Positions 48,661 through 62,631 are shown, counted from the first letter of the stretch. The stretch is DNA of 64,000 nt from Certhia americana (GCA_018697195.1 CM031857.1:50923471-50987470); one strand, 5' to 3'. The notes: a model not told the origin generated them from the sequence alone. Program-made: numbers and translations.

Positions 48661-51600
48661 CCTGTAAGCCGGGCAAAGTTACCAAGAAACTTTCATGGAT
48701 GAACAAGGTGGGATGTTTCAGATAGATATTTCTCTATTTGATAAATATTTAAATAAAAAGTTTCACATGCTCATTTGACCTGATCTGTTCTTCTTTATCT
48801 AATGTTATAGCACAGGGAACTTTCCAAAATATATGTCAGTTTCAAGAAAAGGCCATAAGAGATTTCTAATTCATTCTTCCTTCTCACTATGTCAAAGACT
48901 AAAAAAAGGTGGACTTCATTACTATGAATAAGTAGAGTGTGAAAAAACCGAAACATGTCCAGCCTGACAGCACTGGACTCTCTAGACAACTTTCAAATAT
49001 TACACTACAGAAAAACTTAAATATCATGTTTTTATTATATTCCTATGCACAGACTACAAAACTAGATATTGAACTGCTTATTCCACTACTGTTGCTGAGT
49101 GTGTCTTTCTGTAGGTTGGTTCATCTTTAGGAGACACAGGTGACTTTACTCACAGCACCTCTCTTTAAATTAGCATTTATGTCCCTGCAGAGGTCTGGAA
49201 ACAATGAGTGTGCTAGGCTGTCAGTAATTGCCAGCTTGACAAGATAGGATACTTTTGTCTATTTGTGTGTGCCTGTTAGATTGGGCTAAATGCTTAATTT
49301 CTGCCCCATCTACAAGTCACCATATGGTCAGCATGTGGAGTCATCTCTATGGGAAACTCACAACTATTTCATACCTCTTGTAGCTCTTCTTGGAGGAGAA
49401 AAAGGGAAGATTTACAATATAATAATATTTTTTATCCCTCTGTATTTTCCAAGAGGTCATAAGATGAGTTTGGAACTGTGAACTCTTAGTCTGAGTGACA
49501 ATTCGAAAGAAAAATGCTAGGAAAAAGAAACCATAACTTTATTCCAAAGTGAAGAGATACATACCCTCCTACTGATTTCCCATTCTCACTGCCATCTGCA
49601 AGTTGGGATTTTATGAGGTATTAAATCATAAAAAAAAAAAAAATTAAAAAAGAAATATGTCTGGCACAAACACCCTCTTCTAGAAATGAGGTGCAAACTT
49701 TTGATAATGAAAAGTAGAGTTGCAATATTGACACTCAGACAAAAGCAGTTTGAAGGAAATATATTCATGTTTTAGCTTACTTAGAAAAGGAATGTTTTTA
49801 TGTCTTCAGTCTTACTGCTCTCAGGAAGGAAAAAAAAAGATGAGGATTTATCAGATTATGGGTGTGTTGGGACAAAAAGAGCCCTCAGACTTGGCTTGAT
49901 CAATGTCACGTTTTCCAAACCTGAAATGAAACATTAACTGTGTTTTCAGAAAGGCAGTTTTTACTAGGAAAGCAAAGTCTGACTCATAAGTTGGTCTCTT
50001 GCATAAGCAATGCTGATTGCAGTTTATATCAAGGATAATATTTACACCTCTCCAGCTGGGTTATCTAACAACACAAAATTCAGTTGCTCACCTGGGAAAG
50101 TTCCTAGTTTCATAAATATCTGGCCACACACTTTTGGACATTTCTGGGGATACACTTGGACTGTGCTTCATAAAGGTGTAAAATTGTGAGAAAAAGGAAA
50201 CTTTACACTGCTTGAATAAGCTATGTGGGAGTTAAATGCTTTCCTGTCCCATTTTACCCTTAAATTCAAGCATAAAACGCATTGAGAATAGATTTATTGT
50301 CTCCAAATGTATTGTAAGAAGGGATCCTATTCTGCTTCCTTCAGGAAGTTGAATACTGCTTTGGTATGTCTAAAATCCTAAGAAGCAGTCTAGTCCTATG
50401 CTCACGAGGGAAACCTGATCTTGGAGGCCATGCCTTCTGTATCTGTTGATACTCCCCTGGCTGCTGGCCCAGCTCAAGAGCATGCTGGCAGAAACAATAT
50501 TTTGTTAAATATTGCATCTTGTAATATACAAAATGTTGAAGTATTTTCTAAATTTCAGTGAGATGTCCTCACTTTTGCTGCTTCTGTGTGAGATCAACAC
50601 ACTCCATGTGTATGTCACTAGTAAGGACCCAGAAAAGCTGACTTTAGTCACAGAGTGGATTGTAGTGATGCAAGCCCTCCCTGCTGAATGGGCAAGGATG
50701 TCACCACTATTGGGTAGATGGTGACAATGATGATGATCGTGATACTATTGTTCTTGTTCTTGTTCTTATTCTTATCATCTACAGCAAGTTCATCATGATT
50801 AACTCATCTGATTAATTTCATTTCTGCTATAAAGTTTGAGTTATCCATGGGTAGGTTTTCATGAAATAAAGAGGGAAAGCTTTCTCAGCTGCAGTATATA
50901 GAGACATTAAGGAGAAAAAAAGCATACTAGTGGTAAAGTCAATAGTCTCATGTTAAATAACAAAGGGCATACTGTAAAGGAGGGCACTTTCCTTTTGGAG
51001 TTACTCTATAATACTTAAATCATGAATATTCCTTGGATTAGAGGAATTACTTAGAGATGCTATAACTTTTTAATAATTCGTCTTCCCAAATATCTGTGAC
51101 TGGCTTGATCACTGAGGTCTTGCCTGGTTTTGTGTTGTGCTGTATGTGTGTAATCCGTACATTTCAAGGGTATTGGTTGTTCTGTGATACAGAATGAAAC
51201 TATGCAGTCAAACTGAAAATTTTACTTCCTAACCTGACAAAACCCAAGGTATTTTCTTACTTTGGTGCAAGTGTTCCTTACTTGTCCCCACTAGAACCAT
51301 GGTCTAGCTCTAGAATAGAAATACCAGATAACTGAAATTTGAAAGTCCCCCTTCCCATGGACATCACCCCAGTTGTGATCTCACAGATATGTGAAGAATA
51401 ACCTTGGTCCAAGCCCTTGTGCTTTATATTTCATGTAAAAAGCCCTTCACTGAAACTATCCAATGTGGAAAATACACATTATTTAGGTGTAGCCTGACAT
51501 ATGTGATTAATTACAGCTATTAGCATATGCACATATTTACAAGGAAAGCGGAGCTTGGCTTCGATGGTACATGTCTTCTGATTTATTTTGTAGGTGTACT

Positions 51601-54600
51601 TTGATGCTTTTTTTAAATAAAAAAATTATAAAACCAGTGATGAATGAATATTACTTCACCAGTTTAAGCATTAATTCAACCAGGACACAGAAACACTGAT
51701 AATTCGTTTTTTAAGAGAGAATTTTCAATGGGAATCAGATTAGGCTCTGATTTTTTCAGCACTACATGTATTTTTTAGCATAGCTAATGTTTTCACAATC
51801 AAGATAGTCTTTCATCAGTAATGAAAGGAAACAAGAGAGGCTTTGCCACAAGCTTTTCTATAGGTTTCAAATTTATTATAAAGTTATACTCAGGCTGATA
51901 CATTTGAAGATTTATGGCTTAGCTCATCTTTTCAGCCTTTTCTCAGGAATAACTAGCAGTTATAGGCTGTTACCTTTACTATTCATCACTTATGACAGTG
52001 CAGACTAGACTGATAAAAATTAAATTAGAAAGGTCTGTTTGCATCCTCCATTACTACAGCTATTTCTGTATTCCATATACTCCAAGTAATTTGTCTGATT
52101 TCCCTTCATTTTTCCAACTGTTAAAAAAGGCTACTCTAAACTAATTGTTTTGTCTATTGGTGCATGTAGAAGGACACACTTCCTCCAGGGCAAACTATTT
52201 GAGATAGATGAGAGGAGGTGGATCATTCTGCTGACTAGTGAGAAAGCCTGAAAAATGAGGCTGGGCAAGACATCTTAATTTTGCTAAATAAATCAATTTG
52301 AATTCTGCTTTAGAGAGGAAAGGCAATACGTTGTATTAGTCTAAAAGCCTTGAATACATGTACAAAGCAAAAACTGGATATACCTAACTGTGTTACTCCA
52401 CAGTAACTTGCTCCAGAAGAAAAAGACCCCAACCCCATCTTTAGGAGTGTAGCCAGAAGTAACATTTTTATATATACATGTAATGAAATGGTAGTTTCAG
52501 GGGCTGATGTTTCTGCCACACATTTTGTCTTTTGGAGCAGAAGGGGTTTTTTCCTTCACTAACCTCCTTGTGTGTTCATGGTTAAGGACACTGCACAGGT
52601 GCCTGCTTAGATGTGACACTGAAGTTATGTGTGGTAGCAAGTTATTTTTTGGTGCCATTTTTCTTACATCGTTAGCTTTTATTTTTACTTTAGTGTGTCA
52701 GTTACTGAAATCGCGAGAGAGTGTTTTAATGTCTTCTGTGCAATTTTTGGTTTTTTTTCAGGCTTTGAGGACCCTAGGTTTAAGCAAATATAGAAAAAAG
52801 CCACACCTCTGTTTGTCTTATAAAATCAAACACTTGGAAACACTTTTCATCACCCTGGAAAAGAGAAGACAGATCAAAGTGACATGTCAATTCACAAAGT
52901 GGTAAGAAACAAGACACTGTTCTTTTATCTTCCCACAGATCTCATTGATTTTTGTAATTTTTTGGTCTCTGTGATTTCCGCAGGATAATTTGCTTGCAAA
53001 ACCTACACATGTTGAGGGGTAGGTTTATGGGAAGAAGAGCAAAGAGATCTTTGATCTTGTTCTGTGCTAGCATGAGCAGAGGTGACACAAGCCTAGCTCA
53101 CCACCTGACTCAAAGGCTGATGGAAATGAGATCGTCCTTCAGCCACACTGTGTCCCATCAAGCACACATGCCTTTTTTTGGAATTGTTGTTGTCTTCTGC
53201 TTATGGCTGGATGGTTCTACTGAAGCTATTTCTAAGATTTTATATTTCTCTCTTTGCTGTTCAGAGTGCACATTCTTGAGCTATTTTGGCACAAGTTTGC
53301 TCCCAAAACGATGCTGATCTTTTTATTATATTCTATTTAAAATGTAACTGAAACAAATGCATGTCTGAGAAAAACACAATTCATAAACTTACTTGAAAAA
53401 TAGGGCCAAACCAGATATTTTCTACAATCCTTGAAAAATTCTATTTTCTGTCAGTCAGTTATTACATTGTGATAATACCAGTTAGCAAGTACTAAACCTT
53501 GTACTTAGCTTTTTGTTGTTTTTTTTTTTTTTTTTTTTCATGTTTCTGATGGAAGTTAGTAAGGATGATGAAATGATATGCCACTTCCCAAGTCTAACTA
53601 GGACAAACTGTTTGGATTAAGCTTAATGCCATGATTTATAACTCCTATACTGGCAGTTCTGTGGGGAACATCTAAAGGTACAACTCTGTAAAAAAAATAG
53701 CAAAAAATCAATTGCCTGTGACCCCATGAGTTCAGTGCTTTGAGAGGTCATATATTTCAGAGCTGTTTCCTCTCAGTGCTTGTCTTTGCTGTCTGTGTGC
53801 TGATGAGACCTGCTGCTCTGCCAGAAGAAAATTCCTTTGTCTGAAGGTAGTGCTGGAATAGGAGGTCCAGCCCTAAGCCATCTGCTCATGAATCAGCTTT
53901 TCATATTGCTCCATTGCTCTTTTACCTCGAGCATTATGTTAAGCCTAACACATGTTAAATGGTGATGGAGAGGATTGTTTTAATCCTGAGTTAATTAAGT
54001 CCCCTCCAGTGACACTTCTGCTGCAGAAACTTGTTTGTTGTAAGTGTATTACTTGTCTGTTGGCCAAATGAGTGCTGCTCTTCAATCCCCTCCCTGCCCC
54101 TATGAGGTAAGGACTTGAATGCGTTTAAACTCAAGGCAAGACTGAAAAAGTTGACAGAAAAGGAAAATAGTTTGAAGAACTCCAATACTCAGTAATAATC
54201 CCGTCGTATGGAAGAATCTTCCTGCCATTTAGTATGTCAACCACCCTGTCCCATACTGTGGCAAGGGGTTGACCTCACAAAGCTTGACCTGGCTGCTGCC
54301 TGAGACGTTGTGATAAAAAAAAGCTTTGTAAAAACCCATGAAGTTTCATACAAACCAACCACCATCAAAAAACATGGAAAAGCGATGCTGTTTTGCAACT
54401 CTTAAAAATTCCATAGGAACATGAGATAAATAACACTAATAAGACCAAAATTATGCTTCCACTGAGTTCTGATAAAATAGGCCAATATACAGAGGAAAGG
54501 TACAAGCACATGGTTACAAACCAGAATCTTGAAGGAAAAAAATCAATCGTTGGAAATCTGTTGATTAAGTAATTTATTTTTTTAATTATGAATGATAACT

Positions 54601-55747
54601 TTTGCTCCTTTTTTCTATTGCAATGACATGTGAACAATTTTTTAACAATTTCCCTCATTGTGGATTCCTCTTTATATGGAATGTAAAAACACCCAAACAA
54701 ACCACGATTTACATAGATCACTTGGATTTCTATATACAAGTAGAGATGAAGAAAACCCCTCCTATTATGACAGAAGGATCACTCAAGTCAAATTCAAAGA
54801 CAATTCAGACAACTCGAATACAATTAAATGCAAGAAGGAAAACTCGGTGTATTAAGAAAGAGTAATTAAAATGTCCTGCATTTAATTACTCCTGAACACA
54901 TGGCAGACCATGACTAAAATTTTGATAATAGCTCCTTATAATCACATTTTTATTTCCATATTATAACTTTTGCTCCAGTAGGTACTAATAAAGTTTACAT
55001 CATGCAAATGCATGTTTGAAAAATAAATAAGCTAGCCTTAATTAAACTTAATACTGGTTTTTTTTAGTATTCTAATCAGTAGCCTGAGATGCCTTTGTTA
55101 TGTAATATGTCAGCTTGTCCATATCATACAAGCTATGATTATAGTTTTCAGTTGCTGTGAAATATGTGGTAAAGTTTTGTTTTTATAATTTATTTCTCTC
55201 ACAATTTCAAACACACACGTCTAATTATACCTGCCAGTATGCAGCCCATAATTGTAAGAATATCAAAATTCCTGAATTATGCAAAAGTTTTCGTGACTGC
55301 ATATGAATAGATGTCACAGAACAATGCCATGAAGCAAACAAATGCATTGGTAATATCTCTAGCTGTGCAGTTTGACATTTTCTTTAAAATCAGAGACTAC
55401 TGGGTTTTGTTTTCAACTTGATAATTTAATTATAAAAGGGAAAGTTCCAGATTCAGAAAAAGATGAACCTGATGCAAGAGTTTTGGCTTTGTTTTTGTCC
55501 CAGAGAAAGCAGTAGTCTACAATTTAATTTACAGACTAGTTCCTCAAGTCAAAACTAGCCGTAGCTAACCACATCCTCTGCAGTGAGTCAGGCTTTTGTA
55601 GTTTACCCGTGTATGTGCAAATTGCTGGTGCACATGGGATAAATCCTTTGGTGACTGTCTGAAACAGACAGCAGTGGTGGTTCATTATTCTCAAGATGGG
55701 ACTAATCAGCAGAACATTATTGCCATCTGCAACAACCTGAATCTTAC
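48661..55747. other. Gene-free unique DNA
   Basis: About 7.1 kb without a recognisable gene or element. Open frames at 52,507-52,905 (132 codons, plus), 52,994-53,317 (107 codons, plus) and 54,365-54,739 (124 codons, minus) show no family I recognise. Simple repeats include an A13 run near 49,629, a short TTCTTG hexamer run near 50,749-50,772 and a T20 run at 53,519-53,538. The parts at about 51,480-51,720 and 54,870-55,390 are candidate conserved non-coding elements. Confidence 0.65.
53519..53538 (+). repeat. T20 homopolymer
   Basis: Twenty consecutive T residues preceded by TTGTTG. It is a simple homopolymer with no retrocopy signal beside it. Confidence 0.85.
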
Positions 55748-55990
55748 AGAATGACAAAGTAATGGAATGTTTGAGGTTGGAGGACACCTGTGGAGATTAT
55801 TGAGTCTAATCCCTCTGCTCAGATCAGGGTGGGCTACAGCAGGAAAATCATGGCTTTTTTCAGCTGGGTTCTGAGTAGTTCTGTGTACAGAGACTCCACA
55901 ACATCTGTGGGCAAGCTGCTCCGATGTTTGACCATCCCCACACTGAAACATTTTTCTTTTGTTGAAATGGACTTTATTGACCCATGCTGA
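55748..55990 (-). mobile_element. CR1 LINE, 3'-end fragment, minus strand (old)
   Basis: On the plus strand the order matches the complement of an older CR1 3' region. A GGAATGTTTGAGGTTGGAGGAC start is followed by GAGTCTAATCCCTCTGCTC, then GAGACTCCACAACATCTGTGGGCAAGCTGC (about 55,890-55,920), then a TTTGACCATCCCCACACTGAAACATTTTTC segment. About 240 bases survive. The copy is diverged and its far limit is uncertain. Open frames on both strands across it are incidental. Confidence 0.8.
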
Positions 55991-56590
55991 CCTTCTTGTC
56001 CTTCTTATATGCAGAAATGGCTGTTGAAAGGAGCAGATAGACATGCAGTGTAGATAATGATGGAAGCAGGACTAAATTAATGACCTCTGTTTTGTCATGT
56101 GTTCCTGATGTACTTCATGTCTTTAGTGTGATTTCAGAAGGACTTTTAAGAAATGTGGGTGTACATGTAGCTGTTTTATTTCTGTGTCATAAATGAGACT
56201 GGGAGATAGATTCCTGTGATTATTCCACGTAAAATAGCCAAGCTTCTGGATTCAACTTTCAGCAAGAAAATTATTGTTTGTAAGAAATTCTAAGTATTTA
56301 CGTATGACATTCAGACACCTATGTAACTGGGATGTTTTTTTCCTTCCTTTTTCTCTACTTCATGGAAGAGGTTATAGTTTGTTTAATTTAAACCTGCTGA
56401 AATTCTCATTTGAAGCACAAATTCTTGGATCTGTGAAATGGCTTGTCAAAGGGATGGAATTTCTGTTGTAATGTTCAGAATCATTGAATGTTAGGGACAT
56501 TTGTGATAGGTATGAACTGTCATAAAAATATTTTGTGGACTGGATGGATCATGTATTTTCCTTCTTGGGGATTTGCCTGTTAAAATAGAA

Positions 56591-56612
56591 ATGGTTTGCA
56601 AATGGTTTGCAA
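56591..56612 (+). repeat. 11-bp tandem duplication, two copies
   Basis: The unit ATGGTTTGCAA occurs twice exactly, head to tail. Confidence 0.82.
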
Positions 56613-58168
56613 AATTTAAATCTACTATTCTTCCACTAGAAAAATTAGAAACATTCTTTGATAAATACTTAAGTAATTCAATGACACTTGAAACAGCAGT
56701 TTTACAGGGCAGTAAATAATTTAAAAAATAAAGTATGGATTAAAAAACCATTTAATCTGCTAAATCACCAAAACAAATATTAGGAAATTTTCAACTGGTT
56801 ATTCTAATTAGATACAGGCTTTTAAAAGCATGGAAAGAACAAATAACAATTCTAATGTAGGGTAGCATTCTTGTTCAATTACTGAAGAGAAGGCTTTTCA
56901 TAGGATAAAAAGTGAGGTATTATTTGTTTTTTCCCCTGATAATTACTTTAATTTGCCTTTTGGGTTACTTTTTCTATTTATTTTTAGAACCATTAGAATT
57001 CACACTTTTCATTGAAATCTAAAATGAAAGAAAAATTGCATTATCACCTAATTTTGGGGCAAACCTTCATCTCTTTTGAGCTGTGAGCCACATTTACAGG
57101 CTATGAGCCCCAGGCATCTGCAGACGTAGCAGTGAAAGACCTTGGATTAAAATGTCAAGTAATAAACATATTTCACCATCTGAAATGGTAAGAATATACA
57201 TGAATGGGTGCAGAAAACCTGGCTGATAATTTGATGAAGAGAGCAAAGCTGGATTCAGATGGTTCATCTTTAATGCTCTTCCGTTTTAGCACAATAAGGT
57301 GCTTTGGGGAAGAAATAAACATTTCATAAAGTTATATCAGTTTCAGTGGAGTCCCCATATTTTTTATCCCTCAGGTTCCCCTGAGGTCCAAAGGAAAAAG
57401 AAAGAGGTAAGAAATCAACGAGTCATCTTCTAAATTTATTTTTATGAAGTTGCTTAAAGCATCAAGACTGCAAACATTTACTTTCATACTCAACTTGAAT
57501 TACAATTCACCTAGGATGTTGAAGCCGTATGTCTCACAGCACAAAATTTAACCACCTCAATATGGTGTTGGAAGTAATAACTAGAAAGAGGACAGGAATC
57601 CAGATAATAATTCCTGTAATTTTCAGAAGTGTTTGAGAATAATATTTATATTCTCATTTTTGCAAAATGTGTGAAATGATCCTTAGGCATGAAAACCTTG
57701 AAGAAGCATCATGGTTTATATAATTTAGTAAACAAATTCTGCAAATGTTCCCCCACCCCTCACAAAAATGCTTCCTGTACACCAAAGCACCAAGAGAGGG
57801 CATTACCTGAAAGCAGGAGAATATTTGTAATTTATTTTACTCCTCTATTTCTGCTTATGTTATAGCCTGAAGAAATAAACAAGTCTCACAGAAAAAAAAA
57901 TTGATTTTTCATTATGATTTTTAAATGTTAAAAATTGTATAAATTCACTAAAAATATTAATAGGAGAATTTCTTAAAACCAAATAATTGCTCTTTTGTAC
58001 AGATTTGAAGCAACGTTTTGCGAAAATGTGCTTCTGGTGAGCTTGCATTGGTTTAAAAAACCCACCCCAATTCTTCTTCCAAAAAAGCTTTGAAGCACAG
58101 TATTTAGAGAGCATATTTTGAGAAAATACTTAAGAAAATATTAGAATTCAATTTTCATTTTACAAGAG

Positions 58169-58185
58169 ATATATATATATATATA
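58169..58185 (+). repeat. Short (AT)n run
   Basis: Seventeen bases of alternating A and T. It is a minor microsatellite. Confidence 0.85.
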
Positions 58186-59437
58186 ATTTTCTTAATTTTG
58201 AAAGTCTAAATATAATTTTCTTTTCAAACTTTGTTTCTGTTTAGGAGAAAACAGGTTTTTTTTCTTTAAAAACAAAGATTTTGAATTATGAGATGCTTTG
58301 GTCATCACAGAAGTGTTTCTAACCATAGGTTTATGGGTAGCTGGTGTTATTGCTCCCTTAGCTTCCTCATCAGTCAAGGGATATAAATAAGGACTGTCCT
58401 TATTTACTTATTTTACATGAGGGGATGAATGCCTTGTGAGTTACTTCCAGCAGAGACACAGGAAGCCTGCAATTCCAGAACTACTTGTTAACTGACTTAA
58501 TGTTTTTAGTCAGACAACCCACACTGGCAGTGTCGTAGAAATGTGTCTAAGTGTGTGTTAGAAAACAATGGAAACAGCAAACGTTTAATTTTTCATCCAT
58601 ATCAAAACTAAAAATTAAATGGTCTTGCTAGACTAGAGGGAAAAAGAACTTATGCTACAATTTTTAGCTAGTATGTCTTTCCTGAGGTTCAGAGAAAAAT
58701 TATGGAGGTTTATTTCCTTTGATAAAACAACTGAAAGTTACAGGCCCAAAAGCACTGGACTCTGTACACTAGGAACAAGTGAACTCATGCTGGTCAATGT
58801 TTTCTGAATTTCTAACTCTAATGGGAATCCATATGGTAATTAGGTTTTCTTAACCTCTTTGAAGCCAAGTTATACCAGTTACATGATGGCAAAAATAGGA
58901 GAACAAGGCTATCAAAAGACATCACAGGTAATACTAAAAATCTGGTTTTTGGAAAAGAATGAAAACCTTCTTGCCTATTTTTAAAACCAGTTCTTGAAAG
59001 TTGAGAAAATGATACCGGTACTGTCATCTGTATTTTACCATCTGGAAAACAGAGTGAAGTAGAAATCACTCATTGCTTAGTTATAATAATGGAAGGAATT
59101 AAAAAAAATGATGTTTTTATACCCTCTGCAAACAAATTCTAAGTCTTTCTGCAACTTGGAATAATTTACAAACACAAATCTTGCATAATCTTGAATATTG
59201 GAAAAATACAACTGTGAGGCTGGTTTTTCAGGCTAATTGCTAGCTTTTTATTATGATCAGTGTTCTGAAAATCTGAGATGCACTGCAATAAAGTGGCATC
59301 TTTTTCATGTGGACCGTGGAATACCAAAAGTAAAGTACTGCACTGGAATGCTCATATTATTCTCCAATTAAGCCATTTGTGGGGTGTTTATTGCAGATAT
59401 TTGTATTGGATACTACAAGTAATGTTCTCTTTTCTTC

Positions 59438-59456
59438 CATCTGTGAATCACAGATG
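59438..59456. repeat. 19-bp perfect inverted repeat
   Basis: CATCTGTGA and TCACAGATG are exact reverse complements separated by a single A. No gene lies nearby to suggest an operator-like role. Confidence 0.75.
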
Positions 59457-60839
59457 TTGCCTATTTTGCTTTTCAGCGTACCATTCTGCTTTTGGGAAAT
59501 AAGAATACAGAGCATTTCTGGCTTTATGAGAGAGAGCAGAGTTTTCCAGTAAATGAACAGCACATTGGAAAAAAACAGTATTTCGCTTTCTCAATGCATA
59601 AGCAGCAAGCTCTGTCCAAAATTATAGCTTAAATTCACAGAATGTCTTTAAGTTAGCAGAGTGGCTGTTTGCCCAAAGCCATGTTGAGGTAATGCCAAAT
59701 GCCGGAGTTCTTATATACTTTGAAATAAAGTCCATATTCAACAGACTGCTGCTCTTTATTTCTACATTTGCTTCCAGTTTCAGCTAACAGAAAGATGGTC
59801 TGAAATAAGTTTGGGACCTCAACAATTTGAACGTGCTTGAAAAATTGCATTGATCATATGTAATGGATTTGCTCACACGTCCTTACAGCTGCAGAAATGT
59901 ATTTTGGATATAACCTTCTGGTTAGGTGGAAAACTTGAGCTGAAACCTTTTATTTTGGGAAGAACATATTGTAGTTGAAGATACCGTTTAATGGCATTGT
60001 TAAAAGTCCTTGATGTATATTTCCCACCAGAGTGGCCTAGAGAGCTGTCAAAGGATTTGCCCAGTGCCTATGGAAATGAGTGGAAATAATCTCGCTGATT
60101 TCAGTAAGTTTTGCTGGTTGACTTCATCACCATGTTATTCAGTACACGCTCACTTCTGCTTCAGGCACTTCCTCACCTCACCACATGCTTTAACTTTTCC
60201 CTATCACTCCTATAAACAGAGAAAAAAGAAAGGATTGTTAAAAGAGGGTGGTGAGCCTAGGAATGGAAATGAATCATTCAGTGGCCTAGTATTGTGCAGT
60301 GGAAATGCATTGTGACTGAACACAGTGGAATAATTTGAGTAAGTGGCTATGCCCATGGAAAAGCAATACAGTGGATTTTTTTTTACCACTTAGTAAAGGT
60401 TTTTAAAATAAGTTATTCTGGATTTTTGGCAGTTCAATACTATTTTGCCATAAAGTTTATTTACATTTCCTCTGCAGTGAATGGAGAACCTGGAAACAGC
60501 CTTTCTTATTGCCAAAAATATGTGAGTATTTGTATGTAGATGTAGTAGACTGAACAATATGTACAGTAGAGATTAAATTTAATTCCTGATGAAAACCTAG
60601 CTGTACTTGTCTGTGATCACTTGGCCTTTACTCAGTGAGGCTTGTTAATGATTTCCATAGTAATCACACTTCCACTGGTCCAGCATTGTAAAAGAGAGGG
60701 ATTACACAATACTGTACCACAAACAAGGTTTTATGACAGCTTGAGGAAAAGCTGCTAGGATTTTTCTGTTCTTGATTAGACAATCTTGAGAAGAAACAGA
60801 CTGGAAAAGGGAAGGAAAGTGCTCTGGACGAGCAGAAGG

Positions 60840-61200
60840 GATCACAGATTAGTTTGAGTTGGCCGAGATGTTCAAAGTCATCTCCTCCAAGCCCCCTGCA
60901 ATGAGCAGAGACATCTTCAACTGCAATAAGCAGGGATATCAAAGGTTGCTCAGAGCCCAAATCCAAGCTGACCTTGCCTGTTTCAAGGGATGGGCCATCT
61001 ACTACTGCTCTGGGCGTCCTCTTCCAGTGTTTTACCACTCTCATAGTAAAAAATCTTACTTCTTACAGCTAACCTAAATAGATCCTCTTTCAGTTTAAAA
61101 CCATTACCCCTTTTCCTATCACTTTGTGCTCTTATCAAAAGATACTCTCCAGCTCTTTCTTAGGGCCTCTTAAAGTACTGGAAGTCTGTCATGAGTTTTA
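60840..61200 (-). mobile_element. CR1 LINE, 3'-end fragment, minus strand
   Basis: The plus strand is the complement of a CR1 tail. GATCACAGATTAGTTTGAG is followed by CATCTCCTCCAAGCCCC, GGTTGCTCAGAGCCC, TTCAGTTTAAAACCATTACC (about 61,091) and CACTTTGTGCTCTTATCAAAA. It ends in CTCTTAAAGTACTGGAAG near 61,182. About 360 bases of the CR1 3' part are present, making it one of the longest copies in the window. It is 5'-truncated and has no intact reading frame. A 126-codon minus-strand frame over its start is incidental. Confidence 0.92.
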
Positions 61201-62631
61201 TATATCAGAAAACAGTTACCCATGTTTTATAGTTGTAGATTTGTCCAAAGAAGAGAACAAGATAAATCACAATGGTAAAAACTATAACTCCACTAGGACC
61301 ATAAAATAATTTTTTAAAAAAAGTTTGCCTAAAACTCAGCTAAATAGTAAATCCTTTTCCATATGGATGCTGGAAAGGGATTTAACAATGGCTGGCTGAA
61401 GGGGACAACCACCAAAGGAAGTGTTATGTTAATTGAAGGGAATTTGCTCAAAAATCTCTGATTATGAACCTATCTATGGAGTGCAAATTGTGTGGGCCTA
61501 ATTCCAATATTTTCTAGCTTTAAAGCAGGCTTCAAAGAACTACTTGTGTGGAGTTAATAAAAAATCTGAGATTTTTATATGGACTACAATGGGCGTATTT
61601 TTTTTTTTTTGCATAATTACTCTACTGGAAAAATAGCTGGTTTTGACTTGGAACTCATTCAAATAAACCCCTCTTTGTTAGTGCTGGACCTGCTTCTTAG
61701 TCACTTCTACAGAAATGAGATTTCTTTTCAAGTGTGATTAATTGGCAGTCTTTGATATTATGATTAATTGAACTCATCCAGACCCTCTTAAAGGTAAAAC
61801 TCAGCACACCGTCTGTTAATCTTAGGATGCTGGTGGAGAGTTGCTATGAAACCACTGGGATTATACATTTTCTTTGTGTGTAAACCATCAAGTAGAATTA
61901 CAATGCTGAAGATATTAAATAATTTTCTTCAGACAGATGAGTAATGTTTGTCTATAGCTATTGGTGATATAGTACAAAAGTTCAACCTTCTATGAATTCC
62001 GTTTTTATGCATGCAGAACACATTATTAATTCCAGAAATGCCCCATTTTGTTTTGCATACCAGCTGTTTTCAGTCTTAAAGTGAAAGAGCCCATAACTTG
62101 GTGCTGGTGCCTGGCTGCTACAATTGCCTTTATTTTATACCTAAAGACATAAAATATCAAATAGTTAAGGATAAAATATTGTAATCTTCTGTGTTATGGT
62201 TATTTCCATGGGGAAATTACATCTGAAAACAAAAGGCAAAACCTCTGCCTTGGAATATATATCAGTCCTCTTCTATTCCTTCCCCATATTTGAATAACAG
62301 GTTGTGACAATATCCAGAAATCATCAGTTTCCACCTTTTCCCCACCTGCTTTTCAATCTGATGCTGCAATATATGGCAGAGTAGGAAATTTTCTCTAGCA
62401 AAGAGAGCCCGAAAGAATTCTGTAAACCAGGTGACTGTTGTAAGTACTGAAGCAAAAGAACTGTGAGAAAATTCTTCACTATCTATGGTGGGATTTAAAA
62501 TTTATTATAAAGGTTACAAATTTAGCTGTCTGTGCTTTGATGACATGGATATACTTGAAGTGCCATCAGACTAAGTGCTATATTTTTGTCCAAGAGTGAA
62601 AAATGTGATTATTTCAGCCACCTCAGACTGA
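61201..62631. other. Gene-free unique DNA
   Basis: About 1.4 kb of AT-rich sequence with a T13 run at 61,598-61,610 and no recognisable gene or element. Confidence 0.65.

Larger units (their letters stand above)
55991..60839. other. Gene-free unique DNA
   Basis: About 4.8 kb with no recognisable gene or transposon. It contains an 11-base tandem duplication at 56,591-56,612, an AT dinucleotide run at 58,169-58,185 and a 19-base inverted repeat at 59,438-59,456. Confidence 0.65.

Noticed and set aside
52507..53317. Two adjacent plus-strand open frames (132 and 107 codons)
   Set aside because: They have hydrophobic stretches but no recognisable family and different frames. I could not support them as exons.
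54220..54310. Less AT-rich phrase near 54.25 kb as a further CR1 or LTR piece
   Set aside because: It is too short and does not follow the order of any element I know.
60664..61044. 126-codon minus-strand open frame
   Set aside because: It largely overlaps the non-coding 3' part of a CR1 copy.
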